From NCBI RefSeq assembly GCF_000192225.1, contig NZ_GL872413.1, positions 163,488 through 227,487 of the forward strand: DNA of 64,000 nucleotides, given 5' to 3'. Below the pieces are notes generated by a model. It had not been told where the DNA came from. It did no database searches and saw only the letters and a list, made by a program, of their open reading frames with translations. Shown one piece after another: positions 45,896 through 57,294 of this stretch. The translations under genes were made by a program, and so were the position numbers. How positions within the stretch are numbered: the stretch's first letter is position 1; every line of letters starts with the position of its first letter. Origin of the DNA: Capnocytophaga sp. oral taxon 338 str. F0234. GTDB taxonomy: Bacteria > Bacteroidota > Bacteroidia > Flavobacteriales > Flavobacteriaceae.

Positions 45896-46288
45896 TTATA
45901 CTTTACGTCTTTTTGGAGGACGACAACCATTGTGAGGAAGTGGAGTTACATCAACAATTTCAGTAACTTCTATCCCAGCATTATGAATACTTCTGATGGC
46001 AGACTCTCTACCTACTCCAGGACCCTTTACGAATACCCGTACTTTCTTAAGTCCTGCGTCAAAAGCCATTTTAGCGGCATCTTCAGCAGCTACTTGAGCA
46101 GCATAAGGAGTATTCTTTTTAGAGCCTCTGAACTTCATCTTTCCTGCAGAAGACCAAGAAATCACATCTCCCTTTTTGTTAGTTAAGGAGATAATGATAT
46201 TATTGAAAGTAGCTGAGATATGTGCTTCTCCTGAAGATTCTATAACTACTTTACGTTTTTTGGTAACTTTTGTATTTGTTTTTGCCAT
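45896..46288 (-). CDS. rpsK: 30S ribosomal protein S11
   Basis: A 130-residue platform protein. The signature [47 protein letters not shown]-type core and the end [11 protein letters not shown] are standard. Eleven bases after rpsM. Confidence 0.97.
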   Translation of the reverse strand: MAKTNTKVTKKRKVVIESSGEAHISATFNNIIISLTNKKGDVISWSSAGKMKFRGSKKNTPYAAQVAAEDAAKMAFDAGLKKVRVFVKGPGVGRESAIRSIHNAGIEVTEIVDVTPLPHNGCRPPKRRKV

Positions 46289-46299
46289 ATCGCTACTTA

Positions 46300-46674
46300 T
46301 TATTTAGTTGCTTTCTTCTTGTTAGCAACAGTTTTTCGTTTTCCTTTTCTTGTACGAGAGTTATTTTTTGTTTTTTGACCGCGTAAAGGCAATCCAGAGC
46401 GGTGACGGATACCACGGTAACAACCAATATCCATAAGTCGCTTAATATTTAATTGCACTTCTGAACGCAATTCTCCCTCTATTTTATAGGATGAAACTGC
46501 TTCACGGATACGAGTGATTTGCTCATCGTTCCAGTCGCTTACTTTGATGTCTTCATCTACTTGAGCTTTTTTTAAAATTTCTTTAGCTCTGCTTTTACCA
46601 ATTCCAAAAATATAGGTAAGTCCTATGACGCCTCTTTTGTGTTTTGGTAAGTCAATACCTGCTATTCGTGCCAT
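46300..46674 (-). CDS. rpsM: 30S ribosomal protein S13
   Basis: A 124-residue head protein that touches the P-site tRNA and L5/L31. [26 protein letters not shown] and [24 protein letters not shown] are diagnostic. Three bases after rpmJ. Confidence 0.97.
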   Translation of the reverse strand: MARIAGIDLPKHKRGVIGLTYIFGIGKSRAKEILKKAQVDEDIKVSDWNDEQITRIREAVSSYKIEGELRSEVQLNIKRLMDIGCYRGIRHRSGLPLRGQKTKNNSRTRKGKRKTVANKKKATK

Positions 46675-46677
46675 AAT

Positions 46678-46794
46678 TTATCCTTGTCTTTGTTTGAATC
46701 TCGGATTCTTTTTATTAATTACGTACAATACCCCTTTTCTTCGTACAATCTTGCACTCAGGGCTTCTTTTCTTAATAGATGCTCTTACTTTCAT
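46678..46794 (-). CDS. rpmJ: 50S ribosomal protein L36 (zinc-free form)
   Basis: A 38-residue protein between infA and rps[20 protein letters not shown], then [19 protein letters not shown] and TAA. The zinc ligands of the classical form (Cys11, Cys14, Cys27, His32) read Ser, Cys, Asn, Arg, so zinc is not bound. Start and stop are unambiguous. It is short and easy to miss. Confidence 0.96.
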   Translation of the reverse strand: MKVRASIKKRSPECKIVRRKGVLYVINKKNPRFKQRQG

Positions 46795-46825
46795 CTGTTG
46801 TCTGTTTTAAAAACGAATTTTATTA

Positions 46826-47041
46826 TTAATATCGGTAAGTAATGCGTGCCTTGGTAAGGTCATAGGGAGTCATTTCAAGTTTTACTCTATCACCAGGAAG
46901 GAGCTTTATGTAGTGCATACGCATTTTCCCAGATATATGAGCCGTTACCACATGACCATTATCCAACTCCACACGGAACATTGCATTAGAGAGTGACTCT
47001 ATAATAGTCCCATCTTGTTCTATCGCTGCTTGCTTTGCCAT
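46826..47041 (-). CDS. infA: Translation initiation factor IF-1
   Basis: A 71-residue OB-fold factor: [60 protein letters not shown], then ITYRY. Its ATG overlaps the secY stop by one base. Confidence 0.97.
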   Translation of the reverse strand: MAKQAAIEQDGTIIESLSNAMFRVELDNGHVVTAHISGKMRMHYIKLLPGDRVKLEMTPYDLTKARITYRY

Positions 47042-48369
47042 TATCTCCTCTTTTTACCTGTTTTCATAAGACCATCGTAATGACGGTTGAGTAGATATGA
47101 ATTCACTTGTTGCATTGTATCAATAGCTACCCCTACCAAGATGAGCAAGGAGGTACCCCCATAGAATAATGCCCATTGTTGGTCTATCTCCAATAAAGGT
47201 ATCTTATTGACTATAGCAGGAAGTACTGCAATAGCTACTAAGAATAAAGAACCTGGGAAAGTGATAAGAGACATAATCTTATCCAAATACTCACTGGTTT
47301 CCTGTCCTGGTTTTACTCCTGGTATAAACCCTCCATTACGCTTAAGGTCATCAGCCATCTTATTACTTGGAACAGTAATTGCAGTGTAGAAATAAGTGAA
47401 GATGATAATAAGCAATCCAAAGAGTACATTATACCAAAACTCAAAAGGTGAACGGAAAGCGTTCTGGATACGTATTGCCCAATCTGATTTAGAAAGACCT
47501 GCTAGCGCAGCTGGAACGAACATAATTGCTTGTGCAAAGATGATCGGCATTACTCCTGCTGAATTAAGCTTCAGAGGAATATACTGTCTTGCTCCAAAGA
47601 TATTTCTCTCTACTTGCCCTCCTGTAGTTCTTCTTGCATATTGTACAGGGATTTGTCTTACAGCCAAAGTAAGATAGATACATCCCAAAATAACCAATAA
47701 CCATAAAAGAATTTCTACAATTACAATCATAGGACTATGTACCCTATTCATCTCACCGAAGAAAGCATGAGGCATACGAGCGATAATCCCTACCATAATA
47801 AGTAAAGAAATACCATTCCCCACTCCTTTATCAGTAATTTTCTCACCAAGCCACATAGCAAAAATGGTTCCTGTTACTAAGATAATTACTGAAGGAATAA
47901 TAAAACTTAATCCTTTTCCTAAAAGGAAGGCTTCTTCAGGGACTCCCAAAGCACTGATGGAATAAAGATAGGCAGGAGCTTGAACAATACAAATAGCAAT
48001 AGTAAGCCAACGTGTAATCTGATTGATTCGCCTACGTCCACTTTCTCCTTCTTGTTGTAACTTTTGCAAATAAGGAATGGCAATTCCCATAAGCTGTACC
48101 ACAATAGAGGCAGAGATATAAGGCATAATTCCCAAGGCAAATACAGAGGCTTTAGCAAATGCTCCCCCTGTGAAAGCATTAAGAATATCTAACAAACCTC
48201 CTTCCGAAGTTTTTTGAGTAAGATTACTTAATTTCTCCGCATCAATCCCTGGAAGAATGATATGTGCACCAAAGCGATATACCAAAAGAATTCCCAAAGT
48301 AAGGATAATACGGTTACGTAATTCCTCTATTTTCCAAACATTCGTTAAGGTCTCTACAAACTTCTTCAT
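47041..48369 (-). CDS. secY: Preprotein translocase subunit SecY
   Basis: The 442-residue protein-conducting channel with ten membrane helices. Diagnostic: [18 protein letters not shown], the plug region after [36 protein letters not shown], and [20 protein letters not shown]. Eleven bases after rplO. Confidence 0.97.
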   Translation of the reverse strand: MKKFVETLTNVWKIEELRNRIILTLGILLVYRFGAHIILPGIDAEKLSNLTQKTSEGGLLDILNAFTGGAFAKASVFALGIMPYISASIVVQLMGIAIPYLQKLQQEGESGRRRINQITRWLTIAICIVQAPAYLYSISALGVPEEAFLLGKGLSFIIPSVIILVTGTIFAMWLGEKITDKGVGNGISLLIMVGIIARMPHAFFGEMNRVHSPMIVIVEILLWLLVILGCIYLTLAVRQIPVQYARRTTGGQVERNIFGARQYIPLKLNSAGVMPIIFAQAIMFVPAALAGLSKSDWAIRIQNAFRSPFEFWYNVLFGLLIIIFTYFYTAITVPSNKMADDLKRNGGFIPGVKPGQETSEYLDKIMSLITFPGSLFLVAIAVLPAIVNKIPLLEIDQQWALFYGGTSLLILVGVAIDTMQQVNSYLLNRHYDGLMKTGKKRR

Positions 48370-48380
48370 AAGATATTATA

Positions 48381-48833
48381 TTAGAGCGTTATAGCTTCTC
48401 CTCCTAATTTTTCAACGGCTTCTTTAGCGCTAGCTGTAAATTTATGAACAGAGATTTTAAGTTTTGTTTTTAACTCTCCTCCACCAAGAATCTTTACTAA
48501 ATCAGATCTTTTAGCTAAACGATTTTCTACTAAAATATCTATATTTACAGTATCGGTAACAATCCCCTTATCCACTAATTCTTGTAGTTTTCCAAGGTTG
48601 ATACCTGTATATTCCTTACGGTTGAAGTTTTTGAAACCAAATTTTGGTACGCGACGTTGAAGAGGCATCTGTCCTCCTTCAAAGCCAATTTTGGTAGCGA
48701 ACCCAGAGCGAGATTTAGCTCCTTTGTGTCCACGTGTGGAGGTACCTCCTTTACCTGAACCTTGTCCTCTACCTACGCGCTTCCCTTCTTTGTGTACTGA
48801 ACCTTGTGCAGGTTTCAAATTACTTAAATTCAT
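48381..48833 (-). CDS. rplO: 50S ribosomal protein L15
   Basis: A 150-residue protein with the glycine-rich N-terminus GRGQGSGKGGTSTRGHKGAKSRSG and FEGGQMPLQRRVPKFGF. Twenty bases after rpmD, 11 before secY. Confidence 0.97.
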   Translation of the reverse strand: MNLSNLKPAQGSVHKEGKRVGRGQGSGKGGTSTRGHKGAKSRSGFATKIGFEGGQMPLQRRVPKFGFKNFNRKEYTGINLGKLQELVDKGIVTDTVNIDILVENRLAKRSDLVKILGGGELKTKLKISVHKFTASAKEAVEKLGGEAITL

Positions 48834-48853
48834 AATTAAATGCTACTTTTTTG

Positions 48854-49036
48854 TTATGCTTCTTGTACAGAAACTAAGTGTTTTACTTTATTAACCATTC
48901 CCAAGATACTTGGGGTAGCCTCATGAGTTACCGACTTACCAATAGCTCCCAAGCCCAAAGAGGCGAGAGTTAACTTTTGAGTTTTGGCACGTTTTATGCT
49001 ACTACGTATTTGTGTTACGATAATATTCTTTGCCAT
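48854..49036 (-). CDS. rpmD: 50S ribosomal protein L30
   Basis: A 60-residue protein: IIVTQIRSSIKRAKTQKLTLASLGLGAIGKSVTHEATPSILGMVNKV. The family pattern of KRxxxTLxxLGL and a closing MVNKVKHLV is present. Confidence 0.95.
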   Translation of the reverse strand: MAKNIIVTQIRSSIKRAKTQKLTLASLGLGAIGKSVTHEATPSILGMVNKVKHLVSVQEA

Positions 49037-49047
49037 AGTGCTTGTTT

Positions 49048-49572
49048 TTAACCTTTAAACATTTTTTCTAAGGAAACTCCTCTTTGCTCAGCAATTCTCT
49101 TAGCACTTCTAAGTTTTAAGAGTGCATCAAAAGTTGCTTTTACTACATTGTGAGGGTTAGAAGAGCCTTGTGATTTAGAAAGTACGTTATGTACACCTAC
49201 GGCTTCCAATACGGCACGTACTGCACCTCCAGCGATTACTCCAGTACCTTCAGCTGCTGGTTGGAGATATACACGAGCACCTCCAAATTTCCCTTTTTGT
49301 TCATGAGGAAGGGTAGTCCCATTAAGGGGAATACGTACTAAATTCTTCTTTGCATCTTCTACTGCTTTAGCAATAGCGTCAGATACTTCTTTGGATTTGC
49401 CTAAGCCCTGTCCTACGACTCCATTCTCATCTCCTACCACTACAATAGCAGAGAAACCGAAAGCACGTCCTCCTTTGGTAACTTTAGTTACACGTTGCAC
49501 TCCTACCAAGCGATCCTTTAGTTCTAATCCGCTTGGTTTTACATATTCTACATTTTTATAATTCTGATACAT
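49048..49572 (-). CDS. rpsE: 30S ribosomal protein S5
   Basis: A 174-residue protein for decoding fidelity and mRNA entry. [42 protein letters not shown] and [33 protein letters not shown] are diagnostic. Six bases before rplR upstream. Confidence 0.97.
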   Translation of the reverse strand: MYQNYKNVEYVKPSGLELKDRLVGVQRVTKVTKGGRAFGFSAIVVVGDENGVVGQGLGKSKEVSDAIAKAVEDAKKNLVRIPLNGTTLPHEQKGKFGGARVYLQPAAEGTGVIAGGAVRAVLEAVGVHNVLSKSQGSSNPHNVVKATFDALLKLRSAKRIAEQRGVSLEKMFKG

Positions 49573-49578
49573 AGTTTC

Positions 49579-49932
49579 TTAGAATTTAAGTCCGCCTTCT
49601 CTTGCTCCTTCTGCTAAGGATTTTACACGTCCATGATACAAGTAACCCCCTCGGTCAAAAGAGATGGTTTCAATACCTGCTGCAAGCGCTTTCTTAGCAA
49701 TGGATTCACCTACTTGCTTAGCTTTTTCAGTTTTGGTACCTGATAATTTCAAATCTTTATCACGTGATGAGGCTGCTACTAAAGTAACACCCTTGGTATC
49801 ATCTATAATTTGTGCATAGATTTCACTATTGCTTCTAAAAACAACCAAACGAGGTCTTTCAGGAGTTCCAGAAACGGTCTTTTTGATTCTGTACTTGATA
49901 CGTTGTCTTCTTTCTATTTTTGATAATGCCAT
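49579..49932 (-). CDS. rplR: 50S ribosomal protein L18
   Basis: A 117-residue 5S-rRNA-binding protein: [31 protein letters not shown] and [26 protein letters not shown]. Confidence 0.97.
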   Translation of the reverse strand: MALSKIERRQRIKYRIKKTVSGTPERPRLVVFRSNSEIYAQIIDDTKGVTLVAASSRDKDLKLSGTKTEKAKQVGESIAKKALAAGIETISFDRGGYLYHGRVKSLAEGAREGGLKF

Positions 49933-49943
49933 TATGTTACGTT

Positions 49944-50486
49944 TTAAGCTGATTTACCTGCTTTTCTTCTAAGTTCTTCCCCTACAAACTTAACACCTTT
50001 TCCTTTGTAAGGTTCTGGTTTACGGAAAGAACGAATTTTAGCTGCTACTTGTCCGAGTAATTGTTTATCGTGAGAAGTAAGCTTAATGATCGGGTTTTTC
50101 CCTTTTTCATTAATTGTCTCTAATTTAATTTCTTGAGGGAGTTCCATAAGGATGTTATGAGAGAAACCAAGTGCTAAATCAAGTTTTTGTCCTTGATTAG
50201 TTGCACGGTACCCTACCCCCACAAGTTCTAACTCTTTGGTAAAACCTTCAGATACTCCTACTACCATATTATGTAGTAAGGCACGATAGAGACCATGTAA
50301 GGCATTGCTTTGCTTAGTATCTCCTTGTCTTTCCACTATGAGTTGTCCATCTTCTTGCTTTATAACAGCGCCTTTAACCACTTGAGTTAATTCGCCGAGT
50401 TTTCCTTTCACAGTAACGATATTATCTTTGATAGTAACTGTTACTCCTTGAGGAATACTGATGGGTGCTTTACCTATTCTTGACAT
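49944..50486 (-). CDS. rplF: 50S ribosomal protein L6
   Basis: A 180-residue two-domain protein near the sarcin-ricin loop. [22 protein letters not shown] and the end [23 protein letters not shown] are standard. Confidence 0.97.
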   Translation of the reverse strand: MSRIGKAPISIPQGVTVTIKDNIVTVKGKLGELTQVVKGAVIKQEDGQLIVERQGDTKQSNALHGLYRALLHNMVVGVSEGFTKELELVGVGYRATNQGQKLDLALGFSHNILMELPQEIKLETINEKGKNPIIKLTSHDKQLLGQVAAKIRSFRKPEPYKGKGVKFVGEELRRKAGKSA

Positions 50487-50504
50487 TGCTTTAAGTCTAT
50501 TTTT

Positions 50505-50903
50505 TTAGTAAACATTACAAATTACTTCTCCTCCTATATTAAGGGCTCTGGCTTGTTTGCCAGTCATTACCCCTTGAGAGGTAGAAACGATAGTGATTCC
50601 AAGTCCATTGAGCACACGTGGAAGTTTGCTAGCCCCTACATATCTGCGGAGCCCTGGGGTGCTTACACGTACAATTTTTCTGATAACAGGTTCCTTAGTT
50701 TCTTTATCGTATTTGAGGGCTATCTTGATGATTCCTTGTATATCATTTTCTTCAAACTTATAGCTAAGAATATAGCCTTGATCAAAAAGGATTTTGGTAA
50801 TCTCCTTTTTGAGGTTTGAAGCTGGGATTTCTACTACTCGATGCCCTGCACTACTGGCGTTGCGAATTCTTGTCAAATAGTCCGCGATTGGGTCTGTGTA
50901 CAT
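50505..50903 (-). CDS. rpsH: 30S ribosomal protein S8
   Basis: A 132-residue central-domain protein: DPIADYLTRIRNASSAGHRVVEIPASNLKKEI and the C-terminal GLGITIVSTSQGVMTGKQARALNIGGEVICNVY. In E. coli S8 represses the spc operon at the L5 start; no such site was tested here. Confidence 0.97.
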   Translation of the reverse strand: MYTDPIADYLTRIRNASSAGHRVVEIPASNLKKEITKILFDQGYILSYKFEENDIQGIIKIALKYDKETKEPVIRKIVRVSTPGLRRYVGASKLPRVLNGLGITIVSTSQGVMTGKQARALNIGGEVICNVY

Positions 50904-50919
50904 AATTTTTCTTTTTTAA

Positions 50920-51189
50920 TTACCAACTTGCTTTTTTTACACCCGGAATAAGTCCTTTATTTGCCATTTCACGGAAAAGCACACGAGAGATTCCAAATGT
51001 GCGCATATATCCTTTAGGGCGACCTGTGAGTTTGCAACGATTATGCAAGCGTACAGGAGATGCATTCTTAGGTAGTTTCTGTAATGCTTCATAATCACCA
51101 GCTTTTTTAAGAGCTTTGCGTTTTTCTGCATATTTTGCTACCAATTTAGCTCTTTTGACTTCACGAGCTTTCATTGATTCTTTCGCCAT
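50920..51189 (-). CDS. rpsN: 30S ribosomal protein S14 (zinc-free long form)
   Basis: An 89-residue S14: [24 protein letters not shown] and [35 protein letters not shown]. Only one Cys is present in the region where the short form has a CxxC zinc site. One base after rplE. Confidence 0.97.
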   Translation of the reverse strand: MAKESMKAREVKRAKLVAKYAEKRKALKKAGDYEALQKLPKNASPVRLHNRCKLTGRPKGYMRTFGISRVLFREMANKGLIPGVKKASW

Positions 51190-51190
51190 A

Positions 51191-51742
51191 TTAATTCTTT
51201 TTAAAAGGTAATCCTAATTCGGTTAATAATGATTTTGCTTCTTTATCTGTATGAGCAGAAGTAACGAAAGTAATATCCATACCTGCAATTTTATTGATTT
51301 TGTCAATATCAATTTCAGGGAAGATAATTTGCTCAGTAATACCTAAGTTATAGTTACCACGTCCGTCAAATCCTGTTGCTTTTACTCCTTGAAAATCTCT
51401 CACACGAGGTAGAGCTGTAGTAATAAGTCTGTCCAAAAATTCGTACATACGCTCTCCACGAAGAGTAACTTTAGCTCCAATGGACATACCGCGACGGAGC
51501 TTGAAAGAAGCTACATCCTTTTTAGAAGTAGTTGCTACGGCTTTTTGACCTGTAATCTTAGTAAGTTCCTCTACGGCATATTCTATTTGCTTTTTATCTG
51601 CAACAGCAGCCCCTACTCCACGGCTTACTACAATTTTTTCAAGTTTAGGAACTTGCATTACATTTTTGTAACCAAATTCTTCTTTAAGAGCTGCAATTAT
51701 GCGCTCCTTATATTCCTGTTTGAGTCTAGGTATATATGTCAT
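51191..51742 (-). CDS. rplE: 50S ribosomal protein L5
   Basis: A 183-residue 5S-rRNA-binding protein: [44 protein letters not shown] and [34 protein letters not shown]. Confidence 0.97.
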   Translation of the reverse strand: MTYIPRLKQEYKERIIAALKEEFGYKNVMQVPKLEKIVVSRGVGAAVADKKQIEYAVEELTKITGQKAVATTSKKDVASFKLRRGMSIGAKVTLRGERMYEFLDRLITTALPRVRDFQGVKATGFDGRGNYNLGITEQIIFPEIDIDKINKIAGMDITFVTSAHTDKEAKSLLTELGLPFKKN

Positions 51743-51744
51743 AA

Positions 51745-52062
51745 TTACACTACTTGTTTTGATTTTTTAGAAATTCTTATTTTTTTGCCATCACGCACTT
51801 CATATCCTACACGGGTTACCTCACCACTCTTAGGGTCTAAGAGAGAAAGGTTAGAAATATGGATAGGAGCTTCCTTTTTGACAATGCCTCCTTGAGGATT
51901 TTGTGCACTGGGTTTGGTATGTTTTGATACTAAGTTCACACCTTCCACGATAGCTCTGTTCTTTTCACGATCCACTTTGAGTACTTTTCCTTTTTCCCCT
52001 TTGTGGTCGCCAGCGATTACCTGTACTGTATCGCCTGTTTTTATTTTTAGCTTTATCATCAT
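51745..52062 (-). CDS. rplX: 50S ribosomal protein L24
   Basis: A 105-residue assembly initiator with the KOW motif [29 protein letters not shown]. Two ATG codons in a row (52062 and 52059) are equal start candidates. Eight bases after rplN. Confidence 0.95.
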   Translation of the reverse strand: MMIKLKIKTGDTVQVIAGDHKGEKGKVLKVDREKNRAIVEGVNLVSKHTKPSAQNPQGGIVKKEAPIHISNLSLLDPKSGEVTRVGYEVRDGKKIRISKKSKQVV

Positions 52063-52070
52063 TGCATAGA

Positions 52071-52439
52071 TTAAAGCACCTCAGGTGCTAATGACACAAT
52101 TTTCATAAACTGCTTGTCACGGAGTTCACGTGCTACAGGACCGAAGACACGGGTACCTCTCATTTCACCAGCAGCATTCAGTAGTACGCAAGCATTTTCA
52201 TCAAAACGAATATAAGAACCATCTTGGCGCCTTACTTCTTTTTTTGTTCTTACTACTACAGCAGTGGAAACTTGTCCTTTTTTTATACTTCCATTAGGGG
52301 TTGCTTCCTTTACGGTAACAACGATTTTATCCCCCACAGAAGCATAACGACGTTTGGTTCCTCCAAGTACACGAATAGTCAAAACTTCTTTGGCTCCTGT
52401 GTTATCTGCTACTTTTAATCTTGATTCTTGTTGTACCAT
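52071..52439 (-). CDS. rplN: 50S ribosomal protein L14
   Basis: A 122-residue subunit-bridge protein starting [37 protein letters not shown]. The frame is open 14 codons further, into the end of rpsQ, but the family starts at this ATG (52439), two bases after the rpsQ stop. Confidence 0.96.
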   Translation of the reverse strand: MVQQESRLKVADNTGAKEVLTIRVLGGTKRRYASVGDKIVVTVKEATPNGSIKKGQVSTAVVVRTKKEVRRQDGSYIRFDENACVLLNAAGEMRGTRVFGPVARELRDKQFMKIVSLAPEVL

Positions 52440-52441
52440 AA

Positions 52442-52699
52442 TTACTTCGCTCTTTCTATGATTTCTACTAATCGCCAACATTTAGTTTTACTAAGTGGGC
52501 GTGTTTCCATAATGCGCACGGTATCACCGATGTTGCAGTCATTTTTTTCATCGTGTGCAACAAACTTTTTAGTTTGCAATACGAATTTTCCGTACATAGG
52601 GTGTTTTACACGTTTTACGACAGATACCACAATGGATTTTTCCATTTTATTACTGGTAACAACCCCTATTCTTTCTTTTCTGATATTTCTCTTTTCCAT
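52442..52699 (-). CDS. rpsQ: 30S ribosomal protein S17
   Basis: An 85-residue OB-fold protein: [71 protein letters not shown]. Confidence 0.97.
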   Translation of the reverse strand: MEKRNIRKERIGVVTSNKMEKSIVVSVVKRVKHPMYGKFVLQTKKFVAHDEKNDCNIGDTVRIMETRPLSKTKCWRLVEIIERAK

Positions 52700-52715
52700 A
52701 TTAAAGCCACAATGA

Positions 52716-52907
52716 TTATTGTAATTCTCTACGGGTTAATTCACTTGCTATACGGGCAATATCTCTACGAGTAGTACGAATAGTAAGTGGATTTTCTATT
52801 GGAGAAATGGCATGAGCCATTTTCATTCCCGAATATGCTTTCTTAAGTTCGGTGAGCTTCTGCTCAAGCTCAGCGACTGATAAATTTTTAACTTCTGACT
52901 GTTTCAT
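52716..52907 (-). CDS. rpmC: 50S ribosomal protein L29
   Basis: A 63-residue two-helix protein at the tunnel exit: [62 protein letters not shown]. Confidence 0.95.
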   Translation of the reverse strand: MKQSEVKNLSVAELEQKLTELKKAYSGMKMAHAISPIENPLTIRTTRRDIARIASELTRRELQ

Positions 52908-52918
52908 TGTTAGTAAAA

Positions 52919-53338
52919 TTAATCTTGATAATCTCTCGCTACAACGAACTTAGTAGTTACGGGTAACTTTTGAGCAGCAAGGCGGAGAGCTTCTTTGGCG
53001 ACATCCAAAGGTACACCTCCTACTTCAAATAAGACTCTTCCAGGCTTCACTACAGCCACCCAGTATTCAACAGCCCCTTTTCCTTTCCCCATACGTACTT
53101 CCAAAGGTTTCTTGGTAATAGGCTTATCTGGGAAGATCTTAATCCAAAGCTGTCCTTCACGTTTCATATAACGGGTAGCCGCTACACGGGCGGACTCAAT
53201 TTGGCGAGCAGTGATAAAGGCGGATTCTAAGGATTTAACACCGAATGTCCCATTAGAGAGTTGGTGTCCTCTTTGGGAAATTCCCTTCATTCTTCCCTTT
53301 TGTGCCTTACGATATTTTGTTCTTTTTGGTTGTAACAT
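52919..53338 (-). CDS. rplP: 50S ribosomal protein L16
   Basis: A 139-residue protein near the A and P sites: [62 protein letters not shown] and [27 protein letters not shown]. Confidence 0.97.
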   Translation of the reverse strand: MLQPKRTKYRKAQKGRMKGISQRGHQLSNGTFGVKSLESAFITARQIESARVAATRYMKREGQLWIKIFPDKPITKKPLEVRMGKGKGAVEYWVAVVKPGRVLFEVGGVPLDVAKEALRLAAQKLPVTTKFVVARDYQD

Positions 53339-53356
53339 TGCTAACTGATTTTAATA

Positions 53357-54085
53357 TTATTTTCTTCGGCGAGCACGTTTTGCATCTGAGTTTCCTTCCT
53401 TGGAAGAAGAACCATTTAGGTTTTTCTTAGTCATTCCTACCAATGGAGAAAGTTCTCTCTTACCATATACTTCACCTTTCATGATCCATACCTTGATCCC
53501 CATACGTCCATAAGTAGTATGAGCTTCATCAATAGCATAATCAATATCTGCACGGAAAGTAGAAAGAGGAATACGTCCCTCCTTATAACTTTCAGAACGA
53601 GCCATTTCAGCTCCATTCAAACGCCCAGATATTTGAATTTTGATACCTTCAGCGTTCATACGCATAGTAGCGGCAATAGCCATTTTGATTGCTCTACGGT
53701 AAGAAATACGATTTTCAATTTGTCGAGCAATACTTGCTGCTACAAGGGGTGCATCAAGTTCTGGTCTTTTAATTTCAAAGATATTGATCTGAATATCCTT
53801 TCCAGTAATTTTCTTAAGTTCCTCCTTAAGCTTGTCTACCTCTTGTCCTCCTTTTCCGATAATGCTACCAGGACGGGCAGTAGTGATAGTAACGGTTACA
53901 AGTTTTAAGGTTCTTTCAATAATTACACGAGAAACACTAGCCTTTGACAAACGAGTATGAACGTATTTTCTGATTTTATCGTCCTCAGCCAATTTGTCAC
54001 CGTAGTCATTTCCTCCGTACCAGTTGGATTCCCATCCTCTGATAATTCCAAGGCGATTTCCTATTGGATTTGTTTTTTGTCCCAT
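53357..54085 (-). CDS. rpsC: 30S ribosomal protein S3
   Basis: A 242-residue mRNA-entry protein with a KH domain ([24 protein letters not shown], about 66-89) and [33 protein letters not shown]. The C-terminal tail is basic (AKRARRRK). Nine bases after rplV. Confidence 0.97.
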   Translation of the reverse strand: MGQKTNPIGNRLGIIRGWESNWYGGNDYGDKLAEDDKIRKYVHTRLSKASVSRVIIERTLKLVTVTITTARPGSIIGKGGQEVDKLKEELKKITGKDIQINIFEIKRPELDAPLVAASIARQIENRISYRRAIKMAIAATMRMNAEGIKIQISGRLNGAEMARSESYKEGRIPLSTFRADIDYAIDEAHTTYGRMGIKVWIMKGEVYGKRELSPLVGMTKKNLNGSSSKEGNSDAKRARRRK

Positions 54086-54094
54086 ACCTTTATC

Positions 54095-54502
54095 TTAGCT
54101 TTCAGTGTTATTTTTAGCTCCTAATACGATGGTTACGTGATTGGAACATTTGCGAATTCTGTGTGCTCTTCCTTGTGGAGCTGGGCGAAGCCTTTTGAGC
54201 ATTGCACCACCATCTACGCGGATTTCTTTAATGAATACTTGTGCTGTTTCTATATCAACCCCCTCATTTTTAACTTTCCAGTTTTCAATAGCTGAAAGTA
54301 ATAACTTGTGCAAAGAAGTTGCTGCTTCTTTTTGGTTGAACTTTAAAATAGCAAGTGCCTTATCTACGGGAATACCGCGTACCAAATCTGCCACTAAACG
54401 CATTTTGCGTGGCGATGTAGGGCAATTATTCAATTTTGCAAAAGCCACTTTTTGTTTCGCTTCTTTAATCTCTAATGCTTTTTCTCTTTTACGAACTCCC
54501 AT
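54095..54502 (-). CDS. rplV: 50S ribosomal protein L22
   Basis: A 135-residue tunnel protein: LNNCPTSPRKMRLVADLVRGIPVDKALAIL and VDGGAMLKRLRPAPQGRAHRIRKCSNHVTIVL, the beta-hairpin tip region that macrolides contact. Confidence 0.97.
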   Translation of the reverse strand: MGVRKREKALEIKEAKQKVAFAKLNNCPTSPRKMRLVADLVRGIPVDKALAILKFNQKEAATSLHKLLLSAIENWKVKNEGVDIETAQVFIKEIRVDGGAMLKRLRPAPQGRAHRIRKCSNHVTIVLGAKNNTES

Positions 54503-54507
54503 AGCTT

Positions 54508-54786
54508 TTATTTTTTACCTTTATTTTTTGCTCCTGCATGTCCTCTAAAAGAACGAGTAGGTGCAAATTCTCCTAATTTATGTCCTACCATGTTTTCAGT
54601 GATATATACAGGAACGAATTGTTTTCCATTGTGCACTGCGATAGTTTCTCCTACAAAATCAGGAGTAATCATAGATGCTCTTGACCATGTTTTGATCACG
54701 GTTTTTTTTCCTGTTTCCTTATTTTGGAGTACTTTTTTCTCCAAAGCATAATGAACATAAGGACCTTTTTTTAATGAACGAGCCAT
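54508..54786 (-). CDS. rpsS: 30S ribosomal protein S19
   Basis: A 92-residue head protein: [72 protein letters not shown]. Confidence 0.97.
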   Translation of the reverse strand: MARSLKKGPYVHYALEKKVLQNKETGKKTVIKTWSRASMITPDFVGETIAVHNGKQFVPVYITENMVGHKLGEFAPTRSFRGHAGAKNKGKK

Positions 54787-54794
54787 ATCTTACC

Positions 54795-55619
54795 TTATTT
54801 CTTTCTACGTTCTACAATATACTTATTACTTGCCTTCGTCTTAGAACGAGTTCTATAACCTTTGGCAGGGATTCCCTTACGAGAGCGTGGATGACCTCCT
54901 GAGGCACGTCCTTCACCACCTCCCATTGGGTGATCAACTGGATTCATTACCACTGCACGTGTACGAGGACGGCGCCCAAGCCAGCGTGAACGACCCGCTT
55001 TTCCTGAAAGGACTAACTGATGATCTGAGTTAGACACTGCTCCAATAGTAGCCAAACATGTAAGCAAAATCATACGTGTTTCTCCTGAAGGCAACTTCAC
55101 AGTGGCATACTTTCCTTCCTTTGCCATTAGCTGAGCAAAAGTACCTGCTGAACGAGCCATATTAGCTCCCTGTCCTGGGCGGAGCTCAATACTGTTAATG
55201 ACTGTTCCTAATGGAACTTGTGAAAGAGGCATTGCATTTCCTATTTCAGGAGTTGCATTCTCTCCCGATACAATCACCTGTCCTACTTTGAGTCCTGCAG
55301 GAGCAATGATGTACCTCTTTTCCCCATCAGTGTATTGAACAAGCGCTATAAATGCTGTTCTGTTTGGGTCATATTCAATTGAAACTACAGTGGCTTCCAC
55401 ACCGAATTTGTTTCTCTTGAAATCAATGATACGATACTTCTTCTTGTGACCACCACCAATATAGCGCATGGTCATCTTCCCTTGATTGTTTCTCCCCCCT
55501 GTCTTTTTTAACGGAACGAGCAAACTCTTTTCCGGCTTATCAGTGGTAATCGCATCGTAATTATTTACCACTCTAAAACGCTGACCAGGAGTCGTGGGTT
55601 TCAATTTTCTTACTGACAT
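54795..55619 (-). CDS. rplB: 50S ribosomal protein L2
   Basis: A 274-residue protein needed for peptidyl transfer and subunit joining: [50 protein letters not shown] and [25 protein letters not shown], with the conserved His of the peptidyl-transferase-facing loop. Confidence 0.98.
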   Translation of the reverse strand: MSVRKLKPTTPGQRFRVVNNYDAITTDKPEKSLLVPLKKTGGRNNQGKMTMRYIGGGHKKKYRIIDFKRNKFGVEATVVSIEYDPNRTAFIALVQYTDGEKRYIIAPAGLKVGQVIVSGENATPEIGNAMPLSQVPLGTVINSIELRPGQGANMARSAGTFAQLMAKEGKYATVKLPSGETRMILLTCLATIGAVSNSDHQLVLSGKAGRSRWLGRRPRTRAVVMNPVDHPMGGGEGRASGGHPRSRKGIPAKGYRTRSKTKASNKYIVERRKK

Positions 55620-55627
55620 ACGGTCTT

Positions 55628-55918
55628 TTAAATAGTGTTATAAAAATCTATTGTTTTTCCTTCTTTTACACTTACAATTGCTTTTTTCACTGCATTGGTT
55701 TGTGCAAGTTGCAATCCATTTTTAGTATAACGAACAGAACGCTTTGGAGCATAATTTAAAGTTCGTACTTTCTCAACAGTGACTCCATAAGTTTCTTCAA
55801 CAGCTTTCTTTATCTGAATTTTGTTAGCCTTTTTGTCTACAGAAAAGGTATAACAGTTTCTCAACTCACTATCATTATTTGCTTTTTCTGTATTAATAGG
55901 TTTTATCAATATACTCAT
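55628..55918 (-). CDS. rplW: 50S ribosomal protein L23
   Basis: A 96-residue tunnel-exit protein that docks trigger factor and [57 protein letters not shown]. Confidence 0.95.
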   Translation of the reverse strand: MSILIKPINTEKANNDSELRNCYTFSVDKKANKIQIKKAVEETYGVTVEKVRTLNYAPKRSVRYTKNGLQLAQTNAVKKAIVSVKEGKTIDFYNTI

Positions 55919-55922
55919 AATC

Positions 55923-56552
55923 TTACTTTGTTAAATTTGATTGAATCACCTCCACTGCACTCTCCAACAATACCACATTTGTCGCGTTAGCTACATCATA
56001 AGTGTTTAACTCATAAGCAGTTACCGTATTCACAGAAGGGATATTACGAGAGGACAAATATACATTTTTATTTGTATCCGCCAATACAAAAAGAGATTTT
56101 TTATCTTGGATACCAAGAGCTGCTAAAATTTGAGTAAAATCCTTTGTTTTAGGAGTTTCAAAATTAAAATCTTCCAATACAATAATAGCCCCTTGTTGTG
56201 CTTTTTGGCTTAATACAGAACGACGTGCAAGTCGTTTTACTTTTTTATTGAGTTTTTGAGTATAATCCTTAGGGCGAGGTCCAAATACGCGTCCTCCTCC
56301 TACAAATACAGGGGATTTCACACTACCTGCACGAGCAGTACCTGTCCCTTTTTGCTTTTTAATCTTACGGGTACTTCCTGCCACTTCATTACGTTCTTTG
56401 GACTTATGAGTTCCTTGACGTTGGTTGGCTAAGTATTGTTTGATATCCAAATAAATAGTATGATTATTAGGCTCAATCCCGAAAACAGCCTCAGAAAGAG
56501 TAACCTTTCTTCCTGTTTCTTTTCCTTGTATATTTAATACTGCTACTTCCAT
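55923..56552 (-). CDS. rplD: 50S ribosomal protein L4
   Basis: A 209-residue tunnel protein: [65 protein letters not shown] is the conserved loop. In E. coli L4 represses the S10 operon. Its ATG overlaps the rplC stop. Confidence 0.96.
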   Translation of the reverse strand: MEVAVLNIQGKETGRKVTLSEAVFGIEPNNHTIYLDIKQYLANQRQGTHKSKERNEVAGSTRKIKKQKGTGTARAGSVKSPVFVGGGRVFGPRPKDYTQKLNKKVKRLARRSVLSQKAQQGAIIVLEDFNFETPKTKDFTQILAALGIQDKKSLFVLADTNKNVYLSSRNIPSVNTVTAYELNTYDVANATNVVLLESAVEVIQSNLTK

Positions 56553-57169
56553 TATTTATGAATCGTTACATAAGCATTTTTATGACCTGGAACACATCCT
56601 TTTAGGATAAGGAGGTTCTTTTCAGGAATCACTTTTAACACTCTTAAGTTTTGTACTGTTACTTTTTCAGCTCCCATTCTTCCTGCCATACGCATCCCTT
56701 TGAATACGCGTGAAGGATAAGAAGAGGCTCCTACTGAACCTGGAGCTCTAAGTCGGTTATGCTGACCGTGAGTAGATTGTCCCACTCCTCCAAAACCGTG
56801 TCGGCGCACAACCCCTTGAAATCCTTTTCCCTTAGAAGTCCCTGTTACATCCACGAACTCACCTTCTACAAAGAACTCGGCTGTAATTGTATCACCTAAT
56901 TTGTAAGTGCTCTCAAATCCTTGGAATTCGATAAGTTTCTTCTTAGGAGAAATACCTGCTTTAGCAAAGTGACCTGCTGCTGCTTTATTGGTGTGCTTCT
57001 CTTTTTTGTCATCGAAACCAAGTTGAAGAGCTTCATACCCGTCAACCTCTTTGGTTCTGACTTGGGTAACTACACATGGACCCGCTTCTATGATGGTACA
57101 TGGGATATTCTTCCCATTCTCATCAAAAATACTGGTCATGCCTACTTTTTTTCCAATTAACCCAGACAT
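56552..57169 (-). CDS. rplC: 50S ribosomal protein L3
   Basis: A 205-residue protein near the peptidyl-transferase centre: [37 protein letters not shown] and [58 protein letters not shown], with the Gln that is methylated in E. coli. A 199-base gap precedes it. Confidence 0.97.
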   Translation of the reverse strand: MSGLIGKKVGMTSIFDENGKNIPCTIIEAGPCVVTQVRTKEVDGYEALQLGFDDKKEKHTNKAAAGHFAKAGISPKKKLIEFQGFESTYKLGDTITAEFFVEGEFVDVTGTSKGKGFQGVVRRHGFGGVGQSTHGQHNRLRAPGSVGASSYPSRVFKGMRMAGRMGAEKVTVQNLRVLKVIPEKNLLILKGCVPGHKNAYVTIHK

Positions 57170-57265
57170 ATTTAAAAAATTTAATTTAAACTTACTTTTT
57201 AGTTATAATAAAATCAAGGAAGACTCCACTATAATTCTGAAATTTTCCTAATTTTACAATTTGAA

Positions 57266-57294
57266 ATTCAGGGTTAAATATTTCAACCCTGAAT
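57266..57294 (-). promoter_or_regulatory. Stem-loop in the 199-base rpsJ-rplC gap
   Basis: ATTCAGGGTT (57266-57275) pairs perfectly with AACCCTGAAT (57285-57294) around a 9-base loop. It sits in by far the longest gap of the superoperon, just before rplC. A smaller AAACC/GGTTT hairpin lies near 57346-57358. No TAnnTTTG promoter was found. It may be an S10-operon-type control leader placed after rpsJ. Confidence 0.5.
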
